From contig OZ020616.1 in NCBI GenBank assembly GCA_963971575.1, positions 27,818,306 to 27,882,305 of the forward strand: a DNA stretch of 64,000 nt, in the 5' to 3' direction. The first letter of the stretch is position 1; each line of letters starts with the position of its first letter. The notes under the pieces were generated by a model. It was not told the origin of the DNA. It did no database searches and saw only the letters and a program-made list of their open reading frames with translations. Below, one piece after another: positions 53,732 to 64,000 of this stretch. The position numbers were made by a program, and so were the translations under genes. Source of the stretch: Liopterus haemorrhoidalis (Eukaryota > Arthropoda > Insecta > Coleoptera > Dytiscidae).

Positions 53732-54764
53732 ACGATTCTGTATATTATTAATGTATTGCAGAGGTCACGCTAATTTAACTTCTACTTTATACATAAATAA
53801 TAATGCATTTACGTTAAACTTACTTTTTATACGGTTTCCATATACATAATTAAGTTTTTAAAGAAGAGTTATTTTGACTATTATTAACTTACGAGGTTTT
53901 TTATCAAAGCAATTAAAATATCTTTATGTAACTGTAATTATGGTGAAAATAAGGTAAATTGTTTACTGCATAAATGTAATTTTCTGAACAATATGTGGCC
54001 TTAGTGCAGATGAGTCATTACGAATAATTCTGATTAAATGTTTTGTTGTTTTGTTGAATATTTTACTACTTGTAATTGTATCTTTTGTGCCATTGTGAAA
54101 TGAATTCTAAAGTGGAATAAACCTAGTAGCTTCAAATACAGAAGTAACTGATATAGCGTGGAAATGCATGCAACACGGAAAAAACTTGTACAGGAAACTG
54201 TCGTCCCATTTTACATACAAATTTACATTCAAATATTGCGAAATGAAAATGTGTACTGTTACAAGAACAATATTCTGAAATAAAGTCTGCTCTCAATTTG
54301 TAAATTAGTATAATACCCGAAAAAATACAATTTATTATTTCTGTATATTACTTAGTGGCTACTTTTGTTTTGATTTGCAAGTGTGCGCAACCCCCAAAAA
54401 AGACAACGAAAAATATTTAGTTTTTCAAAATAATAATCAACGCAATATATTTGTTATAATATATAATTTACTATCATTCGTAATTATTTGAATTTTTGTT
54501 AATCTTTGATATTATTATATTTATCTCTAATCTCGTTGTTTGAAATGTAAAATTTAATTAACAGTCACTACCTTTGGTTATTATAGTATAATATTTAAAA
54601 TTTAATTCCTGTTTTTCCTATTTTCTGTATTCTTCAAGTACAGAATATTTTGTCAATGCTATTCTGCAATTTGGAGATGACTGATGTACAGTTTGTTAGA
54701 GTTACATTTAACTAACATAGGTAAATTAATTTATAACTATATAAGATTGTTACTTTATTGTTAT
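53732..54764. other. AT-rich spacer
   Basis: Nothing recognised before the hammerhead-like motif. Confidence 0.4.
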
Positions 54765-54850
54765 AGCACCTGAAGAAGCCAACAATGTTGTTGGTGAAAC
54801 GTTGTGTTGTTTAAAATAAACGCTTCTTGTCCAAAAAGCTGAATGAAATT
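54765..54850 (+). ncRNA. hammerhead-ribozyme-like core in a possible Penelope-like or retrozyme 3' end
   Basis: CTGAAGA (54770-54776) is followed by a 7 bp hairpin CCAACAA-TG-TTGTTGG (54779-54794) and then GAAAC (54796-54800). This is the order CUGANGA - stem II - GAAA of hammerhead ribozymes. Penelope-like elements often carry such minimal motifs. An extra A before stem II, an uncertain stem III and weak stem I pairing make self-cleavage unproven. AATAAA follows at about 54816. Confidence 0.3.
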
Positions 54851-55169
54851 ATTTCCTAATTCTACCATATAATTTACCAAAATCACTTTCTCTTAAATTC
54901 CTATCGTACCAAATATATACTAGCAGACTGGTTTGCATTTAGAATGCAAACACACTACTTACACTGAATGCATTCACACTGGCAATCCAACAACACAGAA
55001 TAAGTCTATTCCCATAAGAGACCAGCAGATTGCACGAAAATTGCAACTCAGTACCGTGTTAACGTATGTATGTATGTTAACAACGGGTTTCATATTTTGT
55101 AAAAATTAATTATATAAATTAATTAAACTTTAACTAATAATTTTAACTAATAACTTAAATCGATCTTTT
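54851..55169. other. spacer
   Basis: TGCATTTAGAATGCAAACACAC / GAATGCATTCACACTGGC at about 54935-54985 form loosely repeated words; otherwise nothing. Confidence 0.35.
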
Positions 55170-55480
55170 GTAACTGTAACTGTATTCAAGGCAGAGTATC
55201 ACACAAGAACTCAGAGGCAGACGATTACAGTGGATAGGATACGTTATGAGGATGAGGGAGGACAGAATGGTTAGGAAGATATGGGAAGGAAGATTGAATA
55301 CCCGTCGACCAGTGGGAAGACGTCGCAAAAGATGGAGAGATCAGCTAACCGAAGATCTAACAAGTATTGGTATACAGGGTACTTGGCAAGACCTGACAAT
55401 TAATAGATCAAGATGGAGGACTTATGTGAGTAATGCCAAAAGTCCTGACTGATAGTGCCCAAAAAAGAAGAAGAAGAAGG
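55170..55480 (+). pseudogene. non-LTR retrotransposon 3' end with (GAA)n tail
   Basis: The frame gives GRRLQWIGYVMRMREDRMVR, KIWEGRLNTRRPVGRRRKRW and RDQLTEDLTSIGIQGTWQDL, ending in a Trp/Arg-rich tail and TGA at about 55450. This is the standard C-terminus of insect endonuclease/reverse transcriptases ('W.GHV.RM.. .R..K..... G.R..GRP..RW.D....DL'). The untranslated tail is only about 15 bp before AAGAAGAAGAAGAAG (55465-55480), i.e. a microsatellite-type 3' end. The polymerase domain is missing because of 5' truncation. Decayed relatives are at 57268-57500 and 63090-63260. This fragment is open throughout and is the youngest-looking of the set. Confidence 0.75.
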
Positions 55481-56424
55481 CTGCACGACACATATACATA
55501 TGTATATTTTTATTTTCTTGTACATTTTAGGTATGTTTTTTCTAGAACTGTATTTGACTCTTTTTGTAGATGAATTTGATAAAGCATGTGTAAAACTTTC
55601 AATGCAGTTTAAGTAAATAAAAGTTAATAAAACTAAAATTAATTAAATTCGATTATTAAAAGTATTTTACAATATACGTGGTCACGAGCGCATGGTGGAA
55701 ATAGCAATAATGTTCTGATATATGTAATATTAAACTATTTATTAATATTTACTCGGAGATAAAATAATAGTTTGCAGAAAATTTTATTGCATATATTGAG
55801 TGAGGAAACACTGCTGACCAAAGATTCATTATGTTGTTGAATGTAACGTATACCTGAAATCAGAACAATATTAAGAGCTGATTACCGACGTTGCAGTGCC
55901 AAAGTGCCTTAATTCTTGAAGCTTGTAATTCATACCAGAGAGGATAAAACTCGTTAATAAGCCTAATTAAAATATTATCCAACCATTATTTTCTCAAATT
56001 TAACATAAAATATTGTTACGTCATCTATTCGGTAGTATTTTGACTTTATTTGATTTATTGTTAGAAACAAATTTTTGGATGGAATATATTATTACATACA
56101 TATGTATAAATTAGCGATATAGATATTTTGACAATCTTCTAGGATTTGTGATTTCTTAATACATTAAGGGTAAGTCAAACACCTACGGTCTCACAAGTTC
56201 GTTATACAATCCTAACAATCTGGAATAAAATTAGAAATAATTTATGCCTCAAATTTTGCAGCGAATTATTATGTTATGTTATTGTAAATAAACAAATTGC
56301 ATTATCGATACTATCTTGCACACCAATCAACGCATATTTTCTTAAGATGTGGTAAATTGTAGATAAAAGTTCATTGTACAAATATTCTTGTAGCTATTTT
56401 ATTCTATTGTAAAAATTATTTATA
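55481..56424. other. AT-rich spacer
   Basis: Nothing recognised. Confidence 0.4.
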
Positions 56425-56927
56425 CTGCGTTCAGAATTTCGAAATTAGGAATTAGAATTAGTACTTAGAATTAACGTAAATATTTGTTATACATAACTGT
56501 ACGTTCACAACTTTCAAAATTAATACTTATACTTATAACTTAAAATTAGAAGTTTGTAGACTCCAAACCCTTACGTTAATTTATAGTTAGTTAAAATTTT
56601 TGGCGCACAGCAACAAAGGCTATTTGCGTCTAACGCAGCCCATCTAAATGACTACACTACATATTAAAACAATAAATTAGACAATAAATAAATAAATAAA
56701 GTCATTAAAAATACGATTACTTAATAAAAGAAATCTTGCACGGACAAAACATTATTTAATTTATAATTGACGCATGCACAGGAAGCACTTGTCAACAAAC
56801 AGCTGTCAAATATCGTCTTAATTTCTTAATTTATATTGTGAACACTACTTATTTTCTACGTACAAATTTTATGTTAAGCACTAATTTCAAGTTAATTCTA
56901 ATTTATAATTTGGAGGTTCTGAACGAA
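56425..56927. mobile_element. MITE family with CTGCGTTCAGAA ends, copy 2, interrupted
   Basis: It matches 35688-36191 at both ends (GAAATTAGGAATTAGAATTA; TTCTAATTTATAATTTGGAG). About 170 bp at 56585-56755 is extra, and starts with the repeat shared with 32320-32385 (TTTTTGGCGCACAGCAACAA). The duplicated TTAATTTATA beside the insertion may be its target duplication. Confidence 0.8.
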
Positions 56928-57267
56928 GCATTATAGTTTATACATAGGTATACTTTGTATTTGGGTGTTTATTTTTGTCGCCCTATTGTATCTGTCGCGG
57001 TTCGCAAAAATATATTGCGAGTAAAAATGAACTATTTTTCGCAAAGAACATGTATGCTAAGCGTCATTCCATTATCGTTAAGCATAGTAATTTTTAAGGA
57101 AAGTTCTGAACTATAAATAATAATATCGCGAAAAAAAAAATAGTGTATTATTTGAAAATTTTTATAGAAAACTAACTAAATACAAAAGTTATTTGAATAT
57201 TTCATTACATATTTTAACTAAGTAAATAATGATACATTTCAAGATTTCAAAATTTATTCTGATGTGT
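56928..57267. other. AT-rich spacer
   Basis: Nothing recognised. Confidence 0.4.
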
Positions 57268-57500
57268 TTTAGAACTGTTATTAACTGAGAGGTAGACGGT
57301 AACACTGGATAGGATACATGATGAGGATGCGGGAGGTTTCTGCCCCCTCTAAGGAGGATATGGTAGGGAAGAACACTCGTCGACCCGAGAGACCAGTTTA
57401 CCGAAGATCTAATAAGTATTGATATACAGGATACATGGAAAGACCTTACAATTAACAGATCAAAATGGAGGACTTATGTGAGTGAGGTCAAAAGTCAACC
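57268..57500 (+). pseudogene. non-LTR retrotransposon 3' end, decayed copy
   Basis: Nucleotide similarity to 55170-55450 is evident: ACACTGGATAGGATACATGA, CTCGTCGACC, CAGTTTACCGAAGATCTAAT, AGTATTGATATACAGG and GGAGGACTTATGTGAGTG. Several indels destroy the frame and the stretch coding for GRRRKRW is missing. It derives from the same LINE family as 55170-55480. Confidence 0.7.
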
Positions 57501-58710
57501 CCATTGACCAAAGAAGATCAATGGTAGAAATTGTTTTAAAGATGCCTATATGTACATTTAAAAACTACGCCTTTGAAGTCATATTAAATCTAGTACAAAG
57601 CATAAGCACGTCCTCGAGTAATCATAATAAAAATATTTACAATTCTGTATTCTTTATTTCATAGTTCACTATCTACATAGCTACAGTTAGAGTCACCGAA
57701 AACATTTTTTCAATCTATATTTTTATATGACATTAAACATTTATAACCCTAAATGTGGCTCACCCTTCCCGTCCTTACACATAAACCGTTTACTGAGCTT
57801 TAAAATACAAAATTATATGCATATATTACTTCCCATAAAAGAGATTACTTTAACTAGAGTGTAATATATTTTACTTCAACAAAACAATATACTTTATTGC
57901 ACATTTTACTAGCGGTAAAAAATGTCCATCTACAAGATTACATGCCGCACTTGGTATTTTCATAGGAATGAAAAAACTGACCGTTTCTATATTCAAAATA
58001 GGCCACAAATAAGCCAAAGACCCAATAATATCTTAATCCGTCTTAAGTTAGGATACCGCCGTAAATATAGGGGCAGTATATTTTCTAATCTTTAAGTATA
58101 CCTGACACATTTACAGCTTAGGTCAACCATAAATTCCAACTTGGAAGATCTCTAATTTTTATTACAATCGACCCGGCGCTGTATCCACTTTCATCTAGCT
58201 ATGGACATGAACAGTACGGTCGGTCAAAATGCAGTAGAATATTGGGGTCTCGGTAATTTAGTTTTAGGGCGGTTTGTGCCCTAATAAAACGATAAAATAT
58301 GTATTGCGGTAGTTTTGCTGCCCTCAGCGTGTATACAGTAGGTAATACAACATTTATAAAATGGGACTCTATGTTATCTCTTCAAACATTGATATACAGT
58401 AAAAATACAGTTATTTCTGCTACCAGATTTGCAATAAAAACACGTAGAGCGGAATTAAATAAATAAAAAACATTCGCGCACGAGACGTAGAATATATTTT
58501 CATTTATTCACTAAAATGTGTCTACGTTTCTCTGGTCTTTATTATTTCTAAAATTACTTTAATTTGAAATGTATAGTAAATCAGTCTTCTTTTTCACTTT
58601 TTACTTTTTAATGTTTGTATAATGATTTTGAAAGTTCTTCAAATTTTGAGGTCTCCTGAATATTTAAATCAAATTTTATTAACGTGTAATTGATCTTTCT
58701 ATGTGTCATA
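57501..58710. other. AT-rich spacer
   Basis: No gene recognised. Confidence 0.4.
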
Positions 58711-59899
58711 TATACAGGTGCCCGTTTTTCGAGCGTAACCATTGGGACCTCGTAAACCGTAAGAGATACGAAGTCGGTTAAATTGAGACAAAGTTGCCGC
58801 ATTAGTTGGCCACTTTAATGATGTATTGGTTTTCTGGAAAAATGTACAGGCCACAAGATACGAGCAAAAACTGATTTTGGTCGATTATCTTTATGGCTTA
58901 TAATTTTTTTGTTTCATTTCATACAAGTTTCTAATTTGCACTTCCTACAGTCACTTTTTTACGAAAAATTCACAGCTTTCCTCAAAATTTTTATAGCTCG
59001 TATCATTTTCGAGAAATTCATACTAACTTTCAATTTTCATATAAGGCTCAAAGTTGTCTTTAAATGCATTAAATTGAGATTTTTTCTCTTTCGAATAATA
59101 TAAAACACACCTAAATTAAAATGGAAATTAACTGAGAAATTAAAAAATTATTGGTTTTATTCATTACGATCAAATGTACTTTGGACATAAAATGATATTA
59201 GTTTGAGATTAGTGGACGCATGTCAAGACCTGACAAACCCCATAATAATAATAATAATAATAATAATAAATTTATTAATAATGAAAAATTATATTTACAA
59301 AACAATTCCTGTCGACATTAATGAGCTGCACAGAAACATAGTCAACACTTCACCTAATCTAACACATAAAATAAGGACAAGACAAAGGATGTCAGACGAG
59401 CATATCTAATTTAAGAAAAATAATAGAGCTCTGTTTGGAGGTTGAAGGTGAAACTTCGAGCATTTATTATAATGCTACACATACTTTTTTTTAAACCAAT
59501 AATTTTCTAATTTCTCAATTAATTTTCAGGTGTGTTTTATATAATTGGAAATAGAAAAAAATCTCGATTTAATGCATTTAAAGACAACTTTGAGCTCCAT
59601 TTGAAAATTGAAAGTTAGTATGAATTTCTCGAAAACTTTGAGGACTGCTCTGAATTCTTGGTAAAAAAGTGATTGTAGAGCGTGTAAACTAAAGACTTGT
59701 ATGAATTGAAACAAAACGTTATAAGTAAAAAAGGAAAATCTACTAAAATCAATTTTTTGCTCGTATCCTGTGCACTTTTCCGGAAAATCAAATACATCAT
59801 TAAAATGGCCAACTAATGCGGCAACTTTGCCCCAACTAACCGGCTTCGTATCTCTTACTGTTCACGAGATCCCAATGGTTAGGCTCAAAAAACGGGCAC
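58711..59899. mobile_element. foldback element family of 26330, copy 2, with an internal insertion
   Basis: AGGTGCCCGTTTTTCGAGC at the left and GCTCAAAAAACGGGCAC at the right mark the inverted arms, which match 26330-27228 (TTAGTTGGCCACTTTAATGA, CAAGATACGAGCAAAAACTG). About 270 bp between the arms (about 59160-59430) is absent from copy 1 and includes a TAA microsatellite. Confidence 0.85.
59205..59272 (+). repeat. repeat end with (TAA)n tail, shared with 63900-63937
   Basis: GATTAGTGGACGCATGTCAA and GACCTGACAAACCCCATAAT precede an (ATA)n run of about nine units. The body recurs as reverse complement at 63900-63937. It looks like a 3' end with a microsatellite tail (LINE or SINE). Confidence 0.6.
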
Positions 59900-60308
59900 G
59901 AGGTGCACGTATGTATATGTTAGTCAATATGTACTTATTGTAATTTCTATTCTGGTTGCATCTTAATTATAGTTGTTTCTTTTTGAAGGGATCTATACAG
60001 GATGTGTACTAATTAAACTCTAATTATCAAATTTCTATTTGCTTTTTCGTGTAAATCAATATTATCTAGTCTACACAGCGGTTAAGGAACGATGATTATG
60101 TGCATCCTAAAGTGTTGTTTATTAATTTCTAATTCTCATATAGTAAGCAAAGTGTATAAAATAAAGTGTTTATCAAGAAGGTTAAATATAGTTTAAGGTG
60201 CCTTGTTCAATCAATATATATTTTTAATGGGTTATGGTTTACTTTTACAACCAATTTTATTTTTGATCGCTGAAATGAAGGTAATTAACAAAATCTATAG
60301 TGTCTAGC
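59900..60308. other. AT-rich spacer
   Basis: Nothing recognised. Confidence 0.4.
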
Positions 60309-60439
60309 CAGAGACGGATTTAATAAGTGTTCTCACTTGAAATTTTTGAATTTCTACCACCCCGTCCTCACTTTAATTTCATGTGGAGCCTCATAAACTA
60401 TTATCGTCAGAGACCTCTAGTAGGCTAAATCTGTCTCTG
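60309..60439. mobile_element. hAT MITE, 131 bp
   Basis: CAGAGACGGATTTA and TAAATCTGTCTCTG are inverted ends with one mismatch. Flanks TGTCTAGC (60301-60308) and TGTCAAGC (60440-60447) form an 8 bp duplication with one mismatch. Non-coding. Confidence 0.8.
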
Positions 60440-60637
60440 TGTCAAGCTGTTAAATTAATTCTTATTCAGCTGTATTACTTAAGCCTCATTTATAATAGTT
60501 CCATAACTAGACATACCATATGCGTACAAATGGGACAAAGGGATGTCATTGTTCTGAATATTTATTTCTAATAAGCAGAACAAAGAGAGTCCGGTTGAAC
60601 AAAGAAAACCGAACAAAGTGTGTTTTTTTGTTATACC

Positions 60638-60787
60638 TGTTCAAAATCAAGCAGTAGTAATAAAATCACGTGAAAGATTGAGGTCGCTACCCTATTGGCT
60701 GTCGCATAAATGTAAGTGCTCAACAGCCAACGAACGACGAGAGTTCGACAAAATCATTGCTTGATTACTACTTCTTGATTTGGAACA
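60638..60787. mobile_element. small MITE, 150 bp
   Basis: TGTTCAAAATCAAGCAGTAG at the left mirrors CTACTTCTTGATTTGGAACA at the right with few mismatches. Inside, TTGGCTGTCGC and CAACAGCCAACG form a further weak pairing. Superfamily unknown. Confidence 0.65.
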
Positions 60788-61096
60788 GAATATATGTATC
60801 TATTATAAAGGAGGCTTTACACCCATTACAACTTAAAAAGCTCCTTTAAGAGTGAAAAAAGTATATAATTTTAGTTTTGTTATTTTAGTTCTCCTATAAA
60901 CAACTTCAATTAGGCCGTCTAACAAGTGGCATTAAAAATGATATATCGAAGCGGTCTAACTTAAAATATCGCTTATAGTGTGATTATTTTTCACTACGGT
61001 TATTGAGCACTCAAAGACAAATAGACACTCAAAATTGACACTGAAAATTATTTTTTGAGTGTCATTATTCATCCTGATAGTTTGTTAGTCCTAGTA
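60788..61096. other. spacer
   Basis: Nothing recognised. Confidence 0.4.
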
Positions 61097-61657
61097 CAGT
61101 GATGGCGAACCTTTTGAGCTCGGTGTGTCAAAATTCGGAAAAAACCTAGTTTAACTCGAGTGCCGTGTCACGTCTAGAAATATACATAATTTTGTGATAT
61201 ATTCAGCCTTAGTAAAAAAATAATTGTATATTTAATACATTTATTTGTTAAAAAGCAAAAACATATAATTCTTTACATTAGTGATTTTTTTTTTTGCTGA
61301 ATTGCATTTGCTAAATCTTCAATTGAAGGTTGGTATTTCGTGCACTTCAAGCCCAAGCAAGCGCTACTAACTTCATCTGTCAGTCGGTTTCTTTTATTGG
61401 TTTTAATATTATTTAACGCCGAGAATAAGGTCTCACAAAAGTACGTAGAGGAAAAAAATGTTAATAAATCCATCGCAAAAGCCAAATTTCCTGTTCGTAA
61501 TGGCATTCTTTGTCAAGTTTGGACGTCAAGTCAGCAAACACTCGAGCCCATATGCGTTCAGTGTTCTTGGCCGAAGACCATCCGTAAACGATGCGTGTTA
61601 TCCAAAATGTCTTGGCGTGTCACCCGTGACACGCGTGTCATAGGTTCGCCATCACTG
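61097..61657 (-). mobile_element. deleted hAT element with CAGTGATGGCGAACC ends
   Basis: CAGTGATGGCGAACCTTTTG at the left mirrors TAGGTTCGCCATCACTG at the right. Flanks TCCTAGTA and TTTTAGTA agree at six of eight positions. It encloses only the end of a hAT transposase gene. Confidence 0.85.
61273..61506 (-). pseudogene. hAT transposase, C-terminal dimerisation domain
   Basis: The frame reads FFSSTYFCETLFSALNNIKT, NKRNRLTDEVSSACLGLKCT and KYQPSIEDLANAIQQKKKS. The 'STY.CE..FS.....K...RNRLTDE......L......P.I..L' pattern is the hAT C-terminal dimerisation region of the kind found in GTF2IRD2/SCAND3/ZBED5-like transposases. The stop is at 61273. Everything N-terminal (BED finger, DDE core) is deleted. 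The retained part is open, and its initiating ATG is incidental. Confidence 0.82.
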
Positions 61658-61694
61658 TTTTAGTACTTTCCTATATGCAGGTCAAAGACTGTAT

Positions 61695-61795
61695 ATACAT
61701 GCCAAATTTTAACTCTTTAATTTCGGACATTTGGCCACACTTTCTACCGTATAGAGACACACATGACTAACCGTATAAAAGTTTTTTGGTTTCAC
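61695..61795 (+). repeat. dispersed repeat motif, copy 3
   Basis: ATACATGCCAAATTTTAACT, CATTTGGCCACACTTTCTAC and GAGACACACATGACTAACCG correspond in order to 37745-37830 and 4355-4440. Confidence 0.5.
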
Positions 61796-63089
61796 CAACG
61801 AAATCGTAAAAATACTGCAGTACTCTGACGGTTATTAGCATTACATAGAATATTAAAATTTATGCTGTACGTTCAATTTTGTCCTTAACACTAGGCAGAA
61901 ATCTGTTAAATGCATTTGTTCATTTTATTCTGTAAAATTCTTTATAATTTAGAAAAGTTAATTGAAGCCTAAAAAAGCTTTGAAATAAATCTCCACAACA
62001 TTTTTGTCTTACGAGATAAGTACTTCAAACAATGGTTCACTAGGCAATTCATTTTCAGATATTCATGCAGAAGGAAACCTGCTAAATGACTACATTCAAC
62101 ATCTAAAATCTAAAGTGTAACTGGAAGTTCTAGATAATAAAATTAATCCGTGTAACATAAAATAAAGTCATTATCACACTTCAGAAACATAACTTGTAGA
62201 AACGGTTCTTAAATAGCCATATTTTGAGAACTGCTGTTAAAAGTTAAAGGTATTCTGCGGTCAGTGGTTGGCCAAACTGTAAAACTACCAAACTCACTTT
62301 ATTGCGTCCTGTATATACCGAAACTCAAAGCAGAGGAAACGTTTGAACCCAGTTAAAATGCTTTAGATGAAATTAAACTCAGGACTGCAATCATAAAATC
62401 TAATAAAAGACTGTAAAATGAAAATTGAAAATATTTTCTGGTTTGAGAGTCAAAGCCCAAACCAAAACTTAAATTGCTCTGTTAATTTTATGATTCATAT
62501 TTCTCTTTGACGTTCTCTTGTTTGTCAGGTAAACAAATGTAGAAAATATTCTGTATAGATAAGGGACTTCGAGTACGAGTATGATACCGTTACTACCATT
62601 TTAATAAAATAATTTTCAAAGTTACTTGTTTACTTGAAACCCTTGAATACGTTATTACGCATATTCATTTCATATTTTCAACACACATTTATTTTGTTCA
62701 AAGAACTCATTTTTGATATGAAATTAAATGACAATGTTGCTAACCGTTGGATCTACAACATTTAACTATAGCTTTTTTTGTTACAATATAGAGATCAATA
62801 TGTGAGAGTCTTTGAAAACATTGTAGAGCGCTTTGACCACGAGATCAGGCCAGTCACAAGCGCTAAAACAAGATTTGTATAGTCGCACCGTTTCTAAGCA
62901 ACGGATGTAGAACTGCCTGCAAACTGTGTTCCTATTGGATTGACATCATTATTTGGCGCATACACGTTGACGTCGGTGGGCTGATCTCATGGGAAAAGCA
63001 CTCTACTAGTTAGTTCTTTGGTTTAAAACAATAGTAAATGTACATGTCACAAGAATTAAGTTTTCGTACAACTATACCGAGCATTATAC
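61796..63089. other. AT-rich spacer
   Basis: Nothing recognised. Confidence 0.4.
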
Positions 63090-63260
63090 AGACAAAATTG
63101 GCCGACGATTAGTGGATAGGATACGTGATGAAAATGAAACGTATGGTAAAGAGAAATTGGGCAGCACTGACATCGGAACATGGGAAGAAATCGCAAAAGA
63201 TCAGTTAACCAAAGATTTAGCGAGTATTGTAGTGACACTGAAGAGAGTCAGAAAAAGTAA
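63090..63260 (+). pseudogene. non-LTR retrotransposon 3' end, strongly decayed
   Basis: GTGGATAGGATACGTGATGA, GGAAGAAATCGCAAAAGATC, AGTTAACCAAAGATTTAGCG and AGTATTG parallel 55210-55370 (GTGGATAGGATACGTTATGA, GGGAAGACGTCGCAAAAGAT, AGCTAACCGAAGATCTAACA, AGTATTGG). Internal deletions and frameshifts are obvious. Third copy of the family in this part of the window. Confidence 0.6.
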
Positions 63261-63899
63261 AAGAGTACAGCTTAAAAAAACAAGTTGATATCGTTGGAAT
63301 AGTATTTATACGATAAATAAAATTTGACTGGACGTAGTTTTAAAAGTTGATATAGATGTCGGATTGCATTGTAAGTATGAAGGAAGGTTTGTGTTTTATA
63401 TTATACATTTTATGTTAACACTACAAAAAAAAAAAAAATGCTTTGTACATACAAGCAGGAAGGAGCAATTGTGTAAGTAAATCAATCCGACTAACAGGGT
63501 CCAAAAGAGAGAGTGATCTATCACTGTCTCTCCTTCTAAGGAGGGACAGTAATAGAGGGACAGAGGGGGGTGGCATAGCGAGAAGTAAAACAATATTTTA
63601 AGATCATAGTTTAATTATTTTTCTGTTTGTATTATGCTATGACTCCATATAGGACGATTGCCTGCAGAATACCGAGACGCAAGTTCAATTTGCTGATGTT
63701 ATTATAGAATTTTCGTCACGATACTGTGCAGTCAGCTAACAGGTCAACTGGGCCCCAAGTATTTTCTACTTAAAATGATTAATTGTTTAAATACGCATTA
63801 TAAGATCAGTCGAAACGTCGCTTTGATATTGTGGCAGAGGTCTAGTAACGGAAAACTTACCTTTTCAGCCCACCTAGACGTTGAGAACCTATTATTTGG
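63261..63899. other. spacer with a purine-rich tract
   Basis: 63500-63580 is rich in GGAGGGACAG and CTGTCTCTCC words that can pair with each other (a weak hairpin). No gene seen. Confidence 0.35.
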
Positions 63900-63937
63900 A
63901 GTTTGTCAGGTCTTGACAAGCGTCCACTAATCGAAAA
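63900..63937 (-). repeat. repeat end shared with 59205-59245
   Basis: GTTTGTCAGGTCTTGACAAG and CGTCCACTAATC are the reverse complement of the block before the (TAA)n run at 59205, with one change. Confidence 0.7.
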
Positions 63938-64000
63938 TTTAGCAACCTTTTGAGTCGCGTCATACTAGAGACTAGTGTAGTCAAATACACACGGCTGCAT

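Noticed and set aside
59203..59409. 68-codon open frame with a poly-Ile stretch
   Set aside because: The poly-Ile is the (ATA)n microsatellite; the rest is in an insertion within a foldback loop.

Overview
The window is AT-rich intergenic DNA from an animal genome, most likely an insect. The evidence is the mix of transposon classes: Tc1/mariner (DD34D and DD41D), pogo/Tigger, piggyBac, several hAT families including one with a TTF-type zinc finger transposase, a PIF/Harbinger-like element, Helitron-like ends, long-inverted-repeat (foldback) elements, a tRNA-derived SINE and non-LTR retrotransposon 3' ends. The order cannot be fixed from the sequence alone. No intact host gene is visible. The only candidate host coding sequence is a GC-richer, codon-like terminal exon on the minus strand at 15311-15518, with a splice-acceptor-like CCTAG before it and AATAAA shortly after its stop.

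Layout. 1-8.5 kb: a non-LTR tail, a Harbinger-like element (584-2685) carrying a nested DD41D mariner (920-2212) that is one frameshift from intact, a hAT-like end made of GGGTATCCGAA repeats (5200-5764), and directly beside it a dead DD34D mariner (5768-6627). 8.5-24 kb: mostly featureless AT-rich DNA with a palindromic foldback copy (12540-13016), a decayed reverse transcriptase fragment, the candidate exon, a 300 bp MITE, a 314 bp hAT MITE and a Helitron-like end. 24-31 kb: a hAT with a perfect 8 bp target-site duplication and transposase remnants (24252-25616), a 0.9 kb foldback element (26330-27228), a full-length SINE (28480-28775) and a 400 bp MITE. 31-42 kb: a decayed Tigger, two more foldback copies in opposite orientation, a strong cruciform (34283-34383), a MITE, an element packed with GATAAAGTTGGTTTTG boxes, and a Helitron 3' end terminating in CTAG (40433).

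42-54 kb is the richest part. Several hAT-type elements begin TAGRGATGGG, and each family carries its own dense subterminal repeat: GAGCCGGCTC at 42016-43254, ACATCGATGT at 43490-44548 and GGGTAATTAACGGGTAGC near 49490. There are also nested elements inside two other hATs (46455-48052 and 50472-52430), a piggyBac remnant and a pogo element. The second hAT interrupts a sequence whose uninterrupted paralogue lies 1.1 kb downstream, so the empty site is visible inside the window. 54-64 kb holds further non-LTR 3' ends, a hammerhead-ribozyme-like core, second copies of two families and a deleted hAT that still encodes the C-terminal dimerisation domain.

The genes do not form a pathway. Every recognisable coding remnant is a transposase or reverse transcriptase fragment. 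Apart from the DD41D mariner all are clearly dead, and most elements here are non-autonomous passengers.
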